Notes under the pieces: model-generated | Databases searched by the model: none | Told to the model about the DNA's origin: nothing | Seen by the model: the letters and a program-made list of their open reading frames with translations, nothing else | Shown: in pieces, positions 52,223 through 62,790 of the stretch | How the letters are laid out: each line of letters opens with the position of its first letter | Numbering within the stretch: position 1 is the first letter of the stretch | Program-made: the position numbers and the translations under genes | NCBI GenBank assembly: GCA_023423405.1 | Contig: JAFAFR010000043.1 | Location: 124,001-188,000 of the forward strand | DNA: 64,000 bases | Source of the DNA: Bacteroidota bacterium | GTDB lineage: Bacteria > Bacteroidota > Bacteroidia > Chitinophagales > Chitinophagaceae | Direction: 5' to 3'

Positions 52223-55200
52223 ATGAAAAAAACCAGAACTTCTGTTCCATTGGGAAGTTTTTGCCAGGCCCTGCTCCTGGCGCTGTTGCTTCCCTTGTAT
52301 CCTGCTTTCGCCCAGGCGCAGGAGAGAACCGTCAGCGGCCGGGTCTACTCGGTAGACAATAGGCCGGTTGCCGGCGCTACCGTTTCTGTCAGGGGCACCA
52401 ACCGTGCCTATTCCACCGATGCCGAAGGAAAGTTTACTGTTGCGGCCCAGGCCGGCGACATCCTCATTATTTCCTATGTTGGCTTCCAGCAGAAGGAAGT
52501 GCCCGTTACCGGGTCGGCGCAATACGATATCCGCCTGATCCAGGGCGACAGTAAAATGGCCGAAGTGGTGGTGATCGGGTATGGCACGTCCAAAAGAGCG
52601 AACCTGACCAGCGCCCAGTCGTCAATTTCCAGTAAGGATATAGAAAAAACAGTCAACACTACCATTGAGCAGGCCATCCAGGGCCGGGCTGCCGGGGTAT
52701 ACGTTACCCAGAACAGTGGCCAGCCGGGTGGTGGCATATCGGTGAATATCCGCGGGGTGAGTACGCTGAACGGTACTACAGAACCGCTCTACGTTATTGA
52801 CGGTATCCAGATGCAGCCCGCCGTTGTAACTTTTGGCGAGCAGAGTTCCAGTAACGTACTGGCCGGGCTCAATCCCAATGATATAGATAATATCCAGATA
52901 TTGCAGGGGCCTTCCGCCACTGCTATTTATGGCACCCGCGGAACCAACGGAGTGGTAATGATCACCACTAAAAGAGGTAAAAGTGGCGAAGCCAAATTCA
53001 ACTATGGGTTTCAATATTCGCTGCAGGCGCCTCCCAAGAAACTGAAGGTGATGAACCTGCAGCAATATGCCCAGATGGTAAAAGAATACCACGATATTGC
53101 CGGAGGTGAAACCCCGCAGGAATTCCTTGACCCGTCTCTCCTGGGCGAAGGAACAGACTGGCAGGATGAACTTTTCGACTATGCCCCGTCTCAAAAACAC
53201 CAGATCAGCATGAGCGGTGGCAATGAAAAGACCACTTACTACCTGGGTGGTGAATACCTGAAACAGGATGGTGTGGCCGTTGGTTCCGGTTTCGACCGTT
53301 ATTCCGTTCGCCTGAACCTCGACAATAAAGCCAAGGATTGGCTGACTTTCGGTGCTAACCTGAGTTTTAACCAGACAGACGAAAAGCTCACTACCAGCCA
53401 GGAAAATACTATTTCCAATGCGCTGCGACTGACGCCCCAAATCCCTGTAAAAAATATGGACGGAACCTGGGGTGGAGGTGACGACTTTAATGGTGCCAAC
53501 AAATTTGCTCCTGTTAACCCGATTGCTATAGCCAACCTGGTTACCAATAAATGGGTAAGGCGCCAGGTGCTTGCCGGCTTGAATTTAGGGATTAAGATCA
53601 CGAAAGACCTCAGCTTTAAGACCAGCCTGAATACCAGTTTCAACTATTCCAACGGGCAATACTATCGTCCCACCTATAAGATAGGCTGGGCCGAAAACGT
53701 GACTGCTATGCTCAATGAATATGCAAACAATAGCTTCTACTGGAACTGGTTACAGGGGCTGGAATACAATAAGCAGATCAACCAACACAATATTGGTATA
53801 ATGGTCAGTCATGAAGCACAGGAATCCAAATGGAAAAACGTGGGAGCAGGAAATTCCGGTTATCTGACCAACAATATCCTGGACCTGGAGGCGGGCGACA
53901 AAACTACAGCTTCCTCTTCGGGCGGCTCCGGGCCCTGGGCCATGGAATCTTATCTGGGACGTGTGAATTATAACTATGACAATCGCTATCTGCTTGTAGG
54001 AACCCTGCGTACCGATGGTTCCCCGAATTTCGGGCCGGAGAATCGCTGGGCATGGTTCCCATCGGTGTCGGCAGCCTGGCGCGTTTCGCAGGAAAGTTTT
54101 TTCAATGTTTCCTGGATCAGTGAGCTGAAACTTCGGCTGGAAACCGGCCTAACTGGTAATATGGGAAATGGCGCAGGCATTTATTCCCCACTTTCTGCCG
54201 GCGCCTCGCCCAATGGAACGGGTTTCCTGGTGAGCCGTCTTCCCAATTATACACTTAAATGGGAAGAGACCAATACCAAAAATATCGGCCTGAACCTGGG
54301 ACTTTTCCACGATCGCGTGAACGTAGAATTCGATTACTATGTAAGGAGCACCAACAATATGCTGATGGATAACCTGCTTCCCTGGTATATGGGAACGAAC
54401 GGAACCGGTTCTGTAAAACCGAATTACGTGAACGCAGGCCTCATGGAAAACAGGGGCTGGGGTTTTGCCATCAATACCGTTAACATCAACAACGGTAAAT
54501 TCAAATGGGAAAGCTCGCTGAACCTCTCCGGTATCAAAACAACGATCAAGCGCCTGAACAGTGCATACGCGCAGCTAACCCGCACTAGCTGGTGGATGGA
54601 CAACTGGTCGCAACGCTCTACGGTAGGAGATGCTCCCTGGATGTTCCTGGGTTATGAAGAAGAAGGATTGTTCCAGTCCATCGAAGAGATCCAGAACAGC
54701 GCCGTTCCCACCGACAACAATGGCGACAGGCTGCCGATCGATCCCAACAACGGTGTTTGGGTCGGAGACGTGAAATTTAAAGATGTAAATGGTGATGGTA
54801 AGATCAACGAACTCGATCTCACCTATATCGGCAACCCCTGGCCGAAGCTGTTCGGCGGATTTACCAATACCTTCTCTTATAAAGGCTTCGATCTGAGTGT
54901 CATGATCACCGGAACCTATGGCAACGACATTTATAATTATATGTCGAAGACGAATTCCAATCCCAATAACATCAACCTCAGCCAAAACCTCCTGGTGGAA
55001 GCCATGGATTATGCAAGGCCGGTAGAAGAAAACGGGAAGGTATTCCTGGAAAATCCGGGTACCAAAGTAGCAAGGATTTCACTGGGTCCCAATGCCAACT
55101 ACCAGCGACCCACCAGCCGTTGGGTGGAAGACGGCTCTTTCCTTCGCCTGAAAAATGTGACCCTGGGGTATTACCTCCCATCCAGCCTGATTGCAAAGCA

Positions 55201-55396
55201 GAAGATCGTAAAAGGCATAAGGATCACCGTTAGCGGCCAGAATTTGGTAACGCTCACGAAATATTCAGGTATGGATCCTGAAGTAGGCGCCTATGTCGGA
55301 AGGGATGCCGGAAGCGATAACCAGGCGATTGGTGTTGATTTCGGCCGTTATCCTCTCACCCGTTTTTATTCTGCCAGTATCAATGTTGATTTTTAA
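52223..55396 (+). CDS. SusC/RagA TonB-dependent transporter (no STN domain)
   Basis: The 1057-residue outer-membrane transporter has a signal peptide, a carboxypeptidase-D-like domain (VSGRVYSVDNRPVAGATVSV), the TonB plug (EVVVIGYGTSKRANLTSAQS, VNIRGVSTLNGTTEPLYVID) and a beta-barrel. It lacks the STN domain found in the first SusC, in keeping with HTCS control rather than FecR/ECF control. The ATG at 52223 (MKKTRTSVPL) is used. susD follows after 10 bp. Confidence 0.95.
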   Translation: MKKTRTSVPLGSFCQALLLALLLPLYPAFAQAQERTVSGRVYSVDNRPVAGATVSVRGTNRAYSTDAEGKFTVAAQAGDILIISYVGFQQKEVPVTGSAQYDIRLIQGDSKMAEVVVIGYGTSKRANLTSAQSSISSKDIEKTVNTTIEQAIQGRAAGVYVTQNSGQPGGGISVNIRGVSTLNGTTEPLYVIDGIQMQPAVVTFGEQSSSNVLAGLNPNDIDNIQILQGPSATAIYGTRGTNGVVMITTKRGKSGEAKFNYGFQYSLQAPPKKLKVMNLQQYAQMVKEYHDIAGGETPQEFLDPSLLGEGTDWQDELFDYAPSQKHQISMSGGNEKTTYYLGGEYLKQDGVAVGSGFDRYSVRLNLDNKAKDWLTFGANLSFNQTDEKLTTSQENTISNALRLTPQIPVKNMDGTWGGGDDFNGANKFAPVNPIAIANLVTNKWVRRQVLAGLNLGIKITKDLSFKTSLNTSFNYSNGQYYRPTYKIGWAENVTAMLNEYANNSFYWNWLQGLEYNKQINQHNIGIMVSHEAQESKWKNVGAGNSGYLTNNILDLEAGDKTTASSSGGSGPWAMESYLGRVNYNYDNRYLLVGTLRTDGSPNFGPENRWAWFPSVSAAWRVSQESFFNVSWISELKLRLETGLTGNMGNGAGIYSPLSAGASPNGTGFLVSRLPNYTLKWEETNTKNIGLNLGLFHDRVNVEFDYYVRSTNNMLMDNLLPWYMGTNGTGSVKPNYVNAGLMENRGWGFAINTVNINNGKFKWESSLNLSGIKTTIKRLNSAYAQLTRTSWWMDNWSQRSTVGDAPWMFLGYEEEGLFQSIEEIQNSAVPTDNNGDRLPIDPNNGVWVGDVKFKDVNGDGKINELDLTYIGNPWPKLFGGFTNTFSYKGFDLSVMITGTYGNDIYNYMSKTNSNPNNINLSQNLLVEAMDYARPVEENGKVFLENPGTKVARISLGPNANYQRPTSRWVEDGSFLRLKNVTLGYYLPSSLIAKQKIVKGIRITVSGQNLVTLTKYSGMDPEVGAYVGRDAGSDNQAIGVDFGRYPLTRFYSASINVDF

Positions 55397-55406
55397 ACGA
55401 TTTGCC

Positions 55407-57101
55407 ATGAAAACACATCAGTTTCTCATCCGTTTTCTTTCCATATCCTGCCTTGCAGGAACACTGGCTGGTTGCAGTAAGTCCTTCCTGGAAAGGCCGC
55501 CAACCGATGCGGTGACAGATGCCAGCTTTTACCAGAACGACGAACAGGTACTTGCCGGCACACAACTATTGTACAGCCAGGTTTGGTTCGACTACAACGA
55601 CAAAGCATCCTTCAACCTGGGCGATTTCAGAGCAGGTACTGTGTACTCTATGTGGAACTACCAGGACAATGTCCGCTTCAATACAAATGGAAATACGGTG
55701 GACAATGGCGCTGCCTGGCGCTCCTTCTTCAATGTGGTGGCACAGTCCAACCTTGCTATCAATAACGTCAATACCTATGCAGGTGCCGATGTCAGCCCAA
55801 ACATAAAAGCGCTGGCTATTGCAGAAGCAAGATTTATGCGTGCCACTGCCTACCGCTTCCTGGTCATGAACTGGGGCGCTGTACCAATTATTGAAGATAA
55901 CCTGAAACACCTCGATGATTCTTCCATCACGCGCAATACGGTACCCAGTGTATGGAGATTTATAACGAGAGAATACAAAGCGGCTGCGGAAGACCTGCCG
56001 GAAACGCCCGTAAAGCCGGGTCGTGTTACCCGTTGGGCTGCCGAAGGAATGCTGGCCCGTACCTATCTGGTAAGAGCCGGCGTGGAAGGCAGCGGCCCCA
56101 CAGGCCGCAAGCAGGAGTTCCTGGACAGCGCAAAATACTATGCAGAAAGAGTCATCAGGCTCAGCGGAAATGCTTTGCTGGATGATTATGCTTCACTCTT
56201 TTTGTTTCCCTACGATAACAACAAGGAATCCCTGTTCTCCCTGCAATGGGTGTATTCCGGTCCAACTGCCTGGGGCACACAGAATTCAGCACCCGCTTAT
56301 TTCACCTACAGCGGAGATATTGCCAACGGTGATGGTTGGGGTGGTGACGTAGGCGCAACTTTCTGGATGCTCAGTCTTTACGATGGATTCACCAAAAAAG
56401 GCGACACAGCTATCGTCGGCCGCACGCTCGACAAGCGGCTGAAAGCCACGTTCATGTTGCCGGGCGCCTACTATTCGGAGATCACACAGACCATACCCGA
56501 TGGAGAGCAAAAACTGGTGTACCCTTGGGTAAACAGCGATCAGAATTTTGTAGCGGTAAAAAAATACGTTACCGGAAAAGCCAAGGATGTGGGAGGACAG
56601 TCGGCATCGCAGCGATACGGCCATGACACCTATATGATGCGACTGGCCGAAATGTACCTGATCTATGCAGAAGCTACCCTGGGCAACAACGTCAGCACCT
56701 CAGATGCGAAGGCGCTTGAATACTTCAACAGGATACATACGAGGGCCGGCCTGCCACCACTGGAAGATCCGATTACACATGAACCGATGCCATTGACAAT
56801 GGACATCATGCAACGGGAAAGATTTCTCGAATTTGCGATGGAAGGCATGGCCTGGTACGATCTGGTAAGCCTGCACTATTATAATCCGGAAAAAGCCTAT
56901 GCCATCCTGAAGTCGCAGGACAGAGGGCTGTTTGCAGCAGCGCCGGATGTATTTCCCAATCCCACACAATGGGAGTTCAAAATCACTACCTGGGATACCA
57001 ATCGACATATTGACGCCAACAGCGGTAATTTCCAGTTGCCGATCCCAACCCCTGAGCTTGCGCAGGCACCCAATCTCAACAAGGAGCCTGTAGATTATTA
57101 A
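55407..57101 (+). CDS. SusD/RagB-type glycan-binding lipoprotein
   Basis: The 564-residue surface lipoprotein (LAGTLAGCSKSFLERPPTDA) has the SusD opening (VTDASFYQNDEQVLAGTQLL) and C-terminal family motifs (YFNRIHTRAGLPPL, QRERFLEFAMEGMAWYDLVS). The start at 55407 (MKTHQFLIRF) is set by the lipoprotein signal; the frame is open upstream inside susC. It pairs with the preceding SusC for glycan capture. Confidence 0.94.
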   Translation: MKTHQFLIRFLSISCLAGTLAGCSKSFLERPPTDAVTDASFYQNDEQVLAGTQLLYSQVWFDYNDKASFNLGDFRAGTVYSMWNYQDNVRFNTNGNTVDNGAAWRSFFNVVAQSNLAINNVNTYAGADVSPNIKALAIAEARFMRATAYRFLVMNWGAVPIIEDNLKHLDDSSITRNTVPSVWRFITREYKAAAEDLPETPVKPGRVTRWAAEGMLARTYLVRAGVEGSGPTGRKQEFLDSAKYYAERVIRLSGNALLDDYASLFLFPYDNNKESLFSLQWVYSGPTAWGTQNSAPAYFTYSGDIANGDGWGGDVGATFWMLSLYDGFTKKGDTAIVGRTLDKRLKATFMLPGAYYSEITQTIPDGEQKLVYPWVNSDQNFVAVKKYVTGKAKDVGGQSASQRYGHDTYMMRLAEMYLIYAEATLGNNVSTSDAKALEYFNRIHTRAGLPPLEDPITHEPMPLTMDIMQRERFLEFAMEGMAWYDLVSLHYYNPEKAYAILKSQDRGLFAAAPDVFPNPTQWEFKITTWDTNRHIDANSGNFQLPIPTPELAQAPNLNKEPVDY

Positions 57102-57121
57102 TTGAATAAATGAACTGCAAT

Positions 57122-58267
57122 ATGAAAGTATTTCAATCTATACTTTGGGTGTGCTTCGCCTTTCTGGTTGCAGGAGCGTTTGCTTCCTGCGAAAAAGACG
57201 ATCTCCCCAACAACGGCGTTCCCAGGATCCGTTATGTAAGGATCACGGACCCCACCGCCGCCGATTCGCTGCTGGTAGGCGCGGGGCAGGGACAGCTTAT
57301 AGCCATCGTAGGTGAAAATCTGCAGGATACCCGTGAAATATGGTTCAACGACCAGAAGTCGTACCTGACTTCCACTTATATCACGTCAACAACCATACTG
57401 GTGAGTGTGCCGAATCCCATTCCCATCGAAATAGCCAATAAAGTAAAACTGGTGTTCGGCAACGGCAACATTCTTGAATATGAATTTGAAGTGCAGATAA
57501 GCGAACCGGTGGTCGCCAGCATGCACTGCGAGTACGTGGCCACGGGCGATGTGGCCACCATTCGCGGTGACTTTTTTTACGAACCGTTGACGGTTACATT
57601 TACAGGCGGCGTGGAGGGTGAACTCGTTTCCGTAGAAGATCAGATAGTAAAGGTAAAAGTGCCCGAAGGCGCACAACCCGGCCAGATCACGGTGACCACC
57701 AATTTCGGTTCCACCAAATCCGATTTCTGGTTCCGAGATAACCGCAATATCATCATAAGCAGCGATCCCTTTACCGGCTGGTGGAATGCATCCTACGTAG
57801 TAAGCGCGCCAGGTCCCGACGATCCGCCACTGATCAACGGCAATTATATCCGGGTGAAAAAAGTGATCGGCGCCTGGTCCTGGAACGAGATCGCCGGCGG
57901 TCCCGCCAGCGCTATGGGCGATATCAGCAAAAATATTCCCGACGAAGCCATCCTTAAACCAGAACTGTACAACCTGAAATTTGAGTTCAATACCCTGAAG
58001 CCCTATAACAACAGCCAGATCCGTTTCAACTTCGGAACGCAGGCAGAGGACAACAACAACTATATCTGGTCTCCACCCTTTGATACCGAGGGCAAATGGC
58101 AAACGGTAACCATTTCTTATGACGAACTGGTCAAGAGCTATGTGGTGAAACCGGTGGTGAACCCCAACGGCTACTGGACCCGGATCCTGATCCAGGGACC
58201 CGGTGAACTGGATGCGGACATATGTATGGACAATTTCAGGATCGTGCCTAAAGTGATAGAAGAATAA
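57122..58267 (+). CDS. TIG-domain surface glycan-binding lipoprotein (SGBP-like)
   Basis: The 381-residue lipoprotein (VAGAFASCEKDD) has one or two IPT/TIG Ig-like domains (LIAIVGENLQDTREIWFNDQ, VATIRGDFFYEPLTVTF) and a C-terminal beta-sandwich rich in Trp (FTGWWNASYVV, AWSWNEIAGGP, DNFRIVPK). This is the build of surface glycan-binding proteins that follow susD. A second ATG 12 bp upstream (57110) would add four residues. The ligand is not known. Confidence 0.85.
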   Translation: MKVFQSILWVCFAFLVAGAFASCEKDDLPNNGVPRIRYVRITDPTAADSLLVGAGQGQLIAIVGENLQDTREIWFNDQKSYLTSTYITSTTILVSVPNPIPIEIANKVKLVFGNGNILEYEFEVQISEPVVASMHCEYVATGDVATIRGDFFYEPLTVTFTGGVEGELVSVEDQIVKVKVPEGAQPGQITVTTNFGSTKSDFWFRDNRNIIISSDPFTGWWNASYVVSAPGPDDPPLINGNYIRVKKVIGAWSWNEIAGGPASAMGDISKNIPDEAILKPELYNLKFEFNTLKPYNNSQIRFNFGTQAEDNNNYIWSPPFDTEGKWQTVTISYDELVKSYVVKPVVNPNGYWTRILIQGPGELDADICMDNFRIVPKVIEE

Positions 58268-58290
58268 CCCTCAACTTCAAATCAACGGAC

Positions 58291-59580
58291 ATGTATATAC
58301 TAAAATACAGATACCTGTTGCCAGCCTGGCTGCTGCTTGCTTTCACCCTGCTGCTCACGGCCTGCGACAAGGACGACGATGTTTCCACCAAAACCGAGCT
58401 GCTCAGCTTCGGGCCCTCGGGGGTGAAACACGGCGAACAGATCAGCATCATCGGGAATAACCTCAGTAAGGTGACCGCTGTGAAAATGGTAGGAGCTACC
58501 ATTGCCCAAAGCGGATTCATTTCCCAAACCAACGAAACCATTGTGCTGGTGGTACCCACCGCTGCTGAAAGCGGCAAGATCGTCCTCGAAACAACGGAAG
58601 GTGAGATTGAATCGGTTGCCACCATCAATTTCGACGTCATATTCGGCGTTCCCTCTGTTCCTGAAACCGCGCGCCCCGGCGAAGTGATCACCATTACCGG
58701 AGATTATATGAACTGGGTTACCAGCATTACTTTTGCTAAAGACATAGTGGTTACTGAATTTGAAAGCCAGTCGCTCAACGAACTGAAAGTAAAAGTGCCG
58801 CAGGAAGCCCAAACAGGAACCCTGTTGTTCACCTACGGCGGAACCGAGCCGGGTGAATACGAAACCGAAACAGACATCAATATTACCCTGCCACACGGCG
58901 AAAGCTTATCGCCCAATCCTGTGGATAAATTGGCGGAGTTGACCATTACCGGCACGGACCTCGACCTGGTGTATGGCGTGCTTGTTCCCAGTATTCTCGA
59001 CACCATCACCACATTTACCAGCCAATCGGCCACGGAATTAAAATTTACCGTACCCGATAAAACAAAAGGTGGTAAAATAATACTGGTAGCCCATTCCAGG
59101 CTGACTACCATTGTGGATGAAACAATGAAGATCATAGGCGACCTGCCACCGCTCGAGCCACTGAAAGCCGAGATATTTACCGATGCCCTGCAGAACGGTT
59201 GGCAGAAATGGGGCGGCTGGGGAGCCGGCACCTCTGATATTGCCAGCATCGAAAATGTGCGGGAAGGGGAAAAAGCAATAAAAATAGTGTTCACCGGAGA
59301 CTGGGCGGGCGCGCTGCAATTGGGTGGCGGAAATCTTTCCACCGCGGGCGCGTCGAATTTTGTGCTTTCTGTTTTCGGGGGCCCGGGCACCGGCGGAAAA
59401 CAACTGACGGTAAATGCGGATGACAAGGGTGCCCAAGTAACCATCGTTGAAGGGGAATGGAAAGAGTTTCTGATCCCACTCAGCGCATTTGGCAGCCCTG
59501 CCAACTTCACGCAGCAGATATTTTTACAGAACGCCGAGTGGGCCGGCACCATTTACGTGGATTTTATAGGTCTTAGATAA
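58291..59580 (+). CDS. Second TIG-domain surface glycan-binding lipoprotein
   Basis: The 429-residue lipoprotein (LLLTACDKDDDV) carries three TIG-like domains (GEQISIIGNNLSKVTAVKMV, GEVITITGDYMNWVTSITF, LAELTITGTDLDLVYGV) followed by a C-terminal carbohydrate-binding-like beta-sandwich (LQNGWQKWGGWGAG, then WKEFLIPLSAFG and YVDFIGLR). It resembles the preceding protein with an added TIG unit. A strong terminator follows, ending the SusCD-binding-protein operon. Confidence 0.84.
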   Translation: MYILKYRYLLPAWLLLAFTLLLTACDKDDDVSTKTELLSFGPSGVKHGEQISIIGNNLSKVTAVKMVGATIAQSGFISQTNETIVLVVPTAAESGKIVLETTEGEIESVATINFDVIFGVPSVPETARPGEVITITGDYMNWVTSITFAKDIVVTEFESQSLNELKVKVPQEAQTGTLLFTYGGTEPGEYETETDINITLPHGESLSPNPVDKLAELTITGTDLDLVYGVLVPSILDTITTFTSQSATELKFTVPDKTKGGKIILVAHSRLTTIVDETMKIIGDLPPLEPLKAEIFTDALQNGWQKWGGWGAGTSDIASIENVREGEKAIKIVFTGDWAGALQLGGGNLSTAGASNFVLSVFGGPGTGGKQLTVNADDKGAQVTIVEGEWKEFLIPLSAFGSPANFTQQIFLQNAEWAGTIYVDFIGLR

Positions 59581-59604
59581 TTTTTTTTGTAGCAGGAATC
59601 TGGT

Positions 59605-59642
59605 AACCCGCCACCAACTTCGGTTGCGCTGGCGGGTTTTTT
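59605..59642 (+). terminator. Rho-independent terminator after the binding-protein gene
   Basis: A 9-bp stem AACCCGCCA/TGGCGGGTT (59605-59613 with 59630-59638) is followed by a T run through 59642. It separates the susCD/binding-protein operon from the hydrolase gene that starts at 59655. Confidence 0.88.
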
Positions 59643-59654
59643 AAATGTATCCGT

Positions 59655-61415
59655 ATGCGAAAGTTTATGTACATAGGTATTAAGGTGGCGCTGCTGGCCA
59701 CTGTGGCACTCTTCCTCGCCTGCAGCAAGAGCAAAACACCAACACCCGATCCCGATCCCGGTGGTGGCAACAACGGCGGCAATGAACCGCCGCCCATAAC
59801 GGCCGTGCCCGACCCGGCTACTGCCGAAACCATCGGCTTCTTTCTCGATAACTGGCAACCGCGCAGCTTTACGCCGCCGGCATACACAGAAGCAACACCG
59901 GTAACGGCTGCAACGGCCAATACCGTTACCATCGACGCTTCCGCCATTCTTACCAAAATCCCTCCCGGTGCATTTGGCCACAACGCCAATACCTGGATGG
60001 GCGACGATATCGCCAAACCCATCGTGATCGACCCGGTAAAAAACCTGCAGGCGCACATCATCCGCTTTCCTGCCGGCAGCGGGAGCGATGCGTATTTTTT
60101 CAACCGCACCGACAACAGCCTTCCCGATGATGTACCCGAACAGATCATGGACATGAACGGCGACTTGAAAAATCCTGGTTACTGGTTCGGTAAAACTTCC
60201 TATAACTGGCAGGCCTCGCTCGATCAGTATTATACCCTGCTGCAGCAAACCGGCAACAAGGGAATGATCACCGTGAACTATGGTTATGCGCGTTATGGCA
60301 CCAGCGCCGACCCCGTGGCTGCGGCAGCACACCTGGCGGCCGACTGGGTACGCTACGACAATGGCCGCACGCTGTATTGGGAGATCGGCAACGAAACCTA
60401 TGGCGATTGGGAATGGGGCTACCGGATCGACCTGTCCAAAAATAAAGACGGCCAGCCCGAATATATTACCGGTGACCTGTATGCGAAACACGCGCGCGTC
60501 TTCATCGATTCCATGCAGAAAGCAGCGGTGGAGATTGGCAAGACCATCTATATCGGCGCCACCCTGGTGGAAACAGCGCCTGCTTCCTGGGCTACCAATG
60601 CGGTGCGCACCTGGAACAAAACCATGCTGCCGGAATTGCAGGGTAAGAACGATTTTTTTATCGTGCACAATTATTTCACCAATTATGGTGAAAACTCCAA
60701 CGCCGCCGCCGTGCTGGCAGCCGGCGAAACGGTGCCGGGCAAAATGATGGATTACGTGAAGTCAGAGATCCTGCTGAATGGCGGCGCGCTGAAACCCATT
60801 GCCATGACCGAATGGAATATGTGGGCGAAAGATTCCAAACAGCAGGTGAGCAATACGAGCGGGCTCTTTGCGCTGTTCGTGGTGGGAGAGTCCATCAAAA
60901 GCAAATATGGCATGACTGCCCGGTGGGACCTGCTGAACGGCTGGGATAACGGCAATGATCATGGGCTTTTCAGCGCCGGCGATGAACCCGGCATTCCCAA
61001 ATGGTCGCCCCGCCCTTCTTTTTATTACCTGTATTTTTTCCGGAAAATGCTGGGCGACCGCCTGGTGCCCACCAATGTTACCGGCAACAGCGCCATCAAA
61101 GCCTATGCCAGCACTTATACGTCGGGAGAGGCCAACTGCACGCTGATCAACACTTCCAAGGCCGATATCACCGTGGAGATCAAAGCAAAGAATTTCAACA
61201 TCGGCAGCCGCTTTTACTATTATACCCTGCAGGGCTCGGACGACAACGGCGAGTTTTCGCGCAAAGTGTTGGTGAACGGCAGCGGCCCTTCCAAAGAGGC
61301 GGGCGGCCCGGCCGACTATGCCACCCTCAAGGCGCGCTCTTCCAATACGCTCAACGGCCTGCGCGTGGTGGTGCCGGCATATGGCGCAGTGGTGATGGCG
61401 ATCGACAAAAAATGA
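59655..61415 (+). CDS. Clan GH-A glycoside hydrolase, GH51-like, lipoprotein
   Basis: The 586-residue lipoprotein (LATVALFLACSKSK, then a Pro/Gly linker) has a TIM-barrel hydrolase core. The likely acid/base is Glu247 in YWEIGNETYG and the nucleophile Glu386 in AMTEWNMW, an arrangement typical of clan GH-A. It is closest in pattern to alpha-L-arabinofuranosidases (GH51) but also compatible with GH39/GH30/GH79-like families. A C-terminal beta-sandwich follows (LRVVVPAYGAVVMAI). The exact family and substrate are unresolved. It follows a terminator but is on the strand of the second glycan locus. Confidence 0.82.
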   Translation: MRKFMYIGIKVALLATVALFLACSKSKTPTPDPDPGGGNNGGNEPPPITAVPDPATAETIGFFLDNWQPRSFTPPAYTEATPVTAATANTVTIDASAILTKIPPGAFGHNANTWMGDDIAKPIVIDPVKNLQAHIIRFPAGSGSDAYFFNRTDNSLPDDVPEQIMDMNGDLKNPGYWFGKTSYNWQASLDQYYTLLQQTGNKGMITVNYGYARYGTSADPVAAAAHLAADWVRYDNGRTLYWEIGNETYGDWEWGYRIDLSKNKDGQPEYITGDLYAKHARVFIDSMQKAAVEIGKTIYIGATLVETAPASWATNAVRTWNKTMLPELQGKNDFFIVHNYFTNYGENSNAAAVLAAGETVPGKMMDYVKSEILLNGGALKPIAMTEWNMWAKDSKQQVSNTSGLFALFVVGESIKSKYGMTARWDLLNGWDNGNDHGLFSAGDEPGIPKWSPRPSFYYLYFFRKMLGDRLVPTNVTGNSAIKAYASTYTSGEANCTLINTSKADITVEIKAKNFNIGSRFYYYTLQGSDDNGEFSRKVLVNGSGPSKEAGGPADYATLKARSSNTLNGLRVVVPAYGAVVMAIDKK

Positions 61416-61426
61416 TATATTCGGGG

Positions 61427-62782
61427 ATGAAAAATTCCCGCAGACAATTCATCCGCCAGTCGGCCCTGACGGCCACGGGCCTTTATTTGGGCGCTAATGC
61501 TTTTTCAGCCGCGAGTTACCGGCGTATCCCGGGCGCCAATGATCGGGTAAGGGTGGGCGTTATAGGTTATTCCGACCGCCACCGGCAGTCGCACATGCCC
61601 TGTTTCCTGCAGCACTACAAGGAGCTGAACTTCGACGTGGTGGGCCTGTCCGATATCTGGAACCGCAGGAGAGAGGAAGGGGCCGCGGCGTGGAAAAAAG
61701 CGCTGGGCCACGACGTGCGTGTGTACCGCAACAACGAGGAACTGTATGGGTCAAAGGCGGTGGACGCTGTTTTCATCTCCACAGCCGATTTTCAACATGC
61801 CCTTCATACCATCGAAGCCGTGAAAGCCGGCTGCGACGCCTACGTGGAAAAGCCTTTTGCGGAAACCATGGAAGACAACCGCACCGCGCTGAAAGCGGTG
61901 AAGGAATCGGGAAAAATAGTGCAGATTGGATCGCAGCGCAGGAGCGGCGGCAACTACCAGAGCGCCCGCGATTTCATACAATCCGGTAAGTTCGGCACCA
62001 TCAATATGGTAGAGCTCACCTGGAATGTGAACCAGCCCGGGCGCTGGCGCCGGCCCGCGGAAGTGGCCCTGCTGCGCGAGGCCGATACCGACTGGAACCG
62101 CTTCCTGCTCAACCGTCCGAAAGAAGTTTTCGATCCGCGCATATACCTGGAGTACCGGCTGTTCTGGCCCTACTCTTCGGGCATACCCGGGCAGTGGATG
62201 AGCCACCAGATTGATACCGTGCACTGGTTCACCGGCTTCGCCCACCCGCGTTCGGTGGTGGCCAATGGCGGCATCTATAACTGGAAGGATGGCCGCCGCA
62301 ACTGGGATACCATCACGGCGGTGTTCGACTATGGCCCTGCCGACGACGCCGGCTCCGGCTTCCAGGTAAGCTTTGCTTCGCGTATGGGTAACGGTGATGA
62401 GCACCCGCTGGAAGTGTATTATTCCAAAGGCGGCCAGCTCAACCTCAACACCAATATGATTTCACCTGTAGGCGGGTTGACCAAAAACTTCGCCGGCGCC
62501 ATGCAGATGCAGCCGGAGTTGTTGCCCGAAATGAAACTACCGGAAACGGCGAAGGTGGTAGCATCGGCCAACACCGGCGGGGACGCACTAACGTCGGCGC
62601 ATGTACGCAATTGGATGGAATGCGTACGCAGCCGCAAAACGCCCAATGCGCCGGTGGAAGCGGGTTACAACCACTCGATCGCCACCATCATGACCAATGC
62701 CGCTGCGCGTACAGGCGCTAAAGTGGTGTTCGATGAAAAGACGCAGGAAGTAATGGCAGGCGGTAAAATATTTCACCTCTGA
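61427..62782 (+). CDS. Tat-exported Gfo/Idh/MocA-family oxidoreductase
   Basis: The 451-residue protein has a Tat signal (SRRQFIRQSALTATGLYLGA), an NAD(P)-binding Rossmann domain (VRVGVIGYSDRHRQSHMPC), the family's EKPFAETMED (conserved Lys of the EKP motif) and a C-terminal alpha/beta domain. Exported members can oxidise sugars or act as NAD-dependent glycosidases (GH109). The ATG at 61427 is used; ATG 61412 overlaps the upstream stop (ATGA) and would add five residues ahead of the Tat motif. Its place after a GH-A hydrolase suggests a role in the same glycan's breakdown. Confidence 0.9.
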   Translation: MKNSRRQFIRQSALTATGLYLGANAFSAASYRRIPGANDRVRVGVIGYSDRHRQSHMPCFLQHYKELNFDVVGLSDIWNRRREEGAAAWKKALGHDVRVYRNNEELYGSKAVDAVFISTADFQHALHTIEAVKAGCDAYVEKPFAETMEDNRTALKAVKESGKIVQIGSQRRSGGNYQSARDFIQSGKFGTINMVELTWNVNQPGRWRRPAEVALLREADTDWNRFLLNRPKEVFDPRIYLEYRLFWPYSSGIPGQWMSHQIDTVHWFTGFAHPRSVVANGGIYNWKDGRRNWDTITAVFDYGPADDAGSGFQVSFASRMGNGDEHPLEVYYSKGGQLNLNTNMISPVGGLTKNFAGAMQMQPELLPEMKLPETAKVVASANTGGDALTSAHVRNWMECVRSRKTPNAPVEAGYNHSIATIMTNAAARTGAKVVFDEKTQEVMAGGKIFHL

Positions 62783-62790
62783 TTAAAACC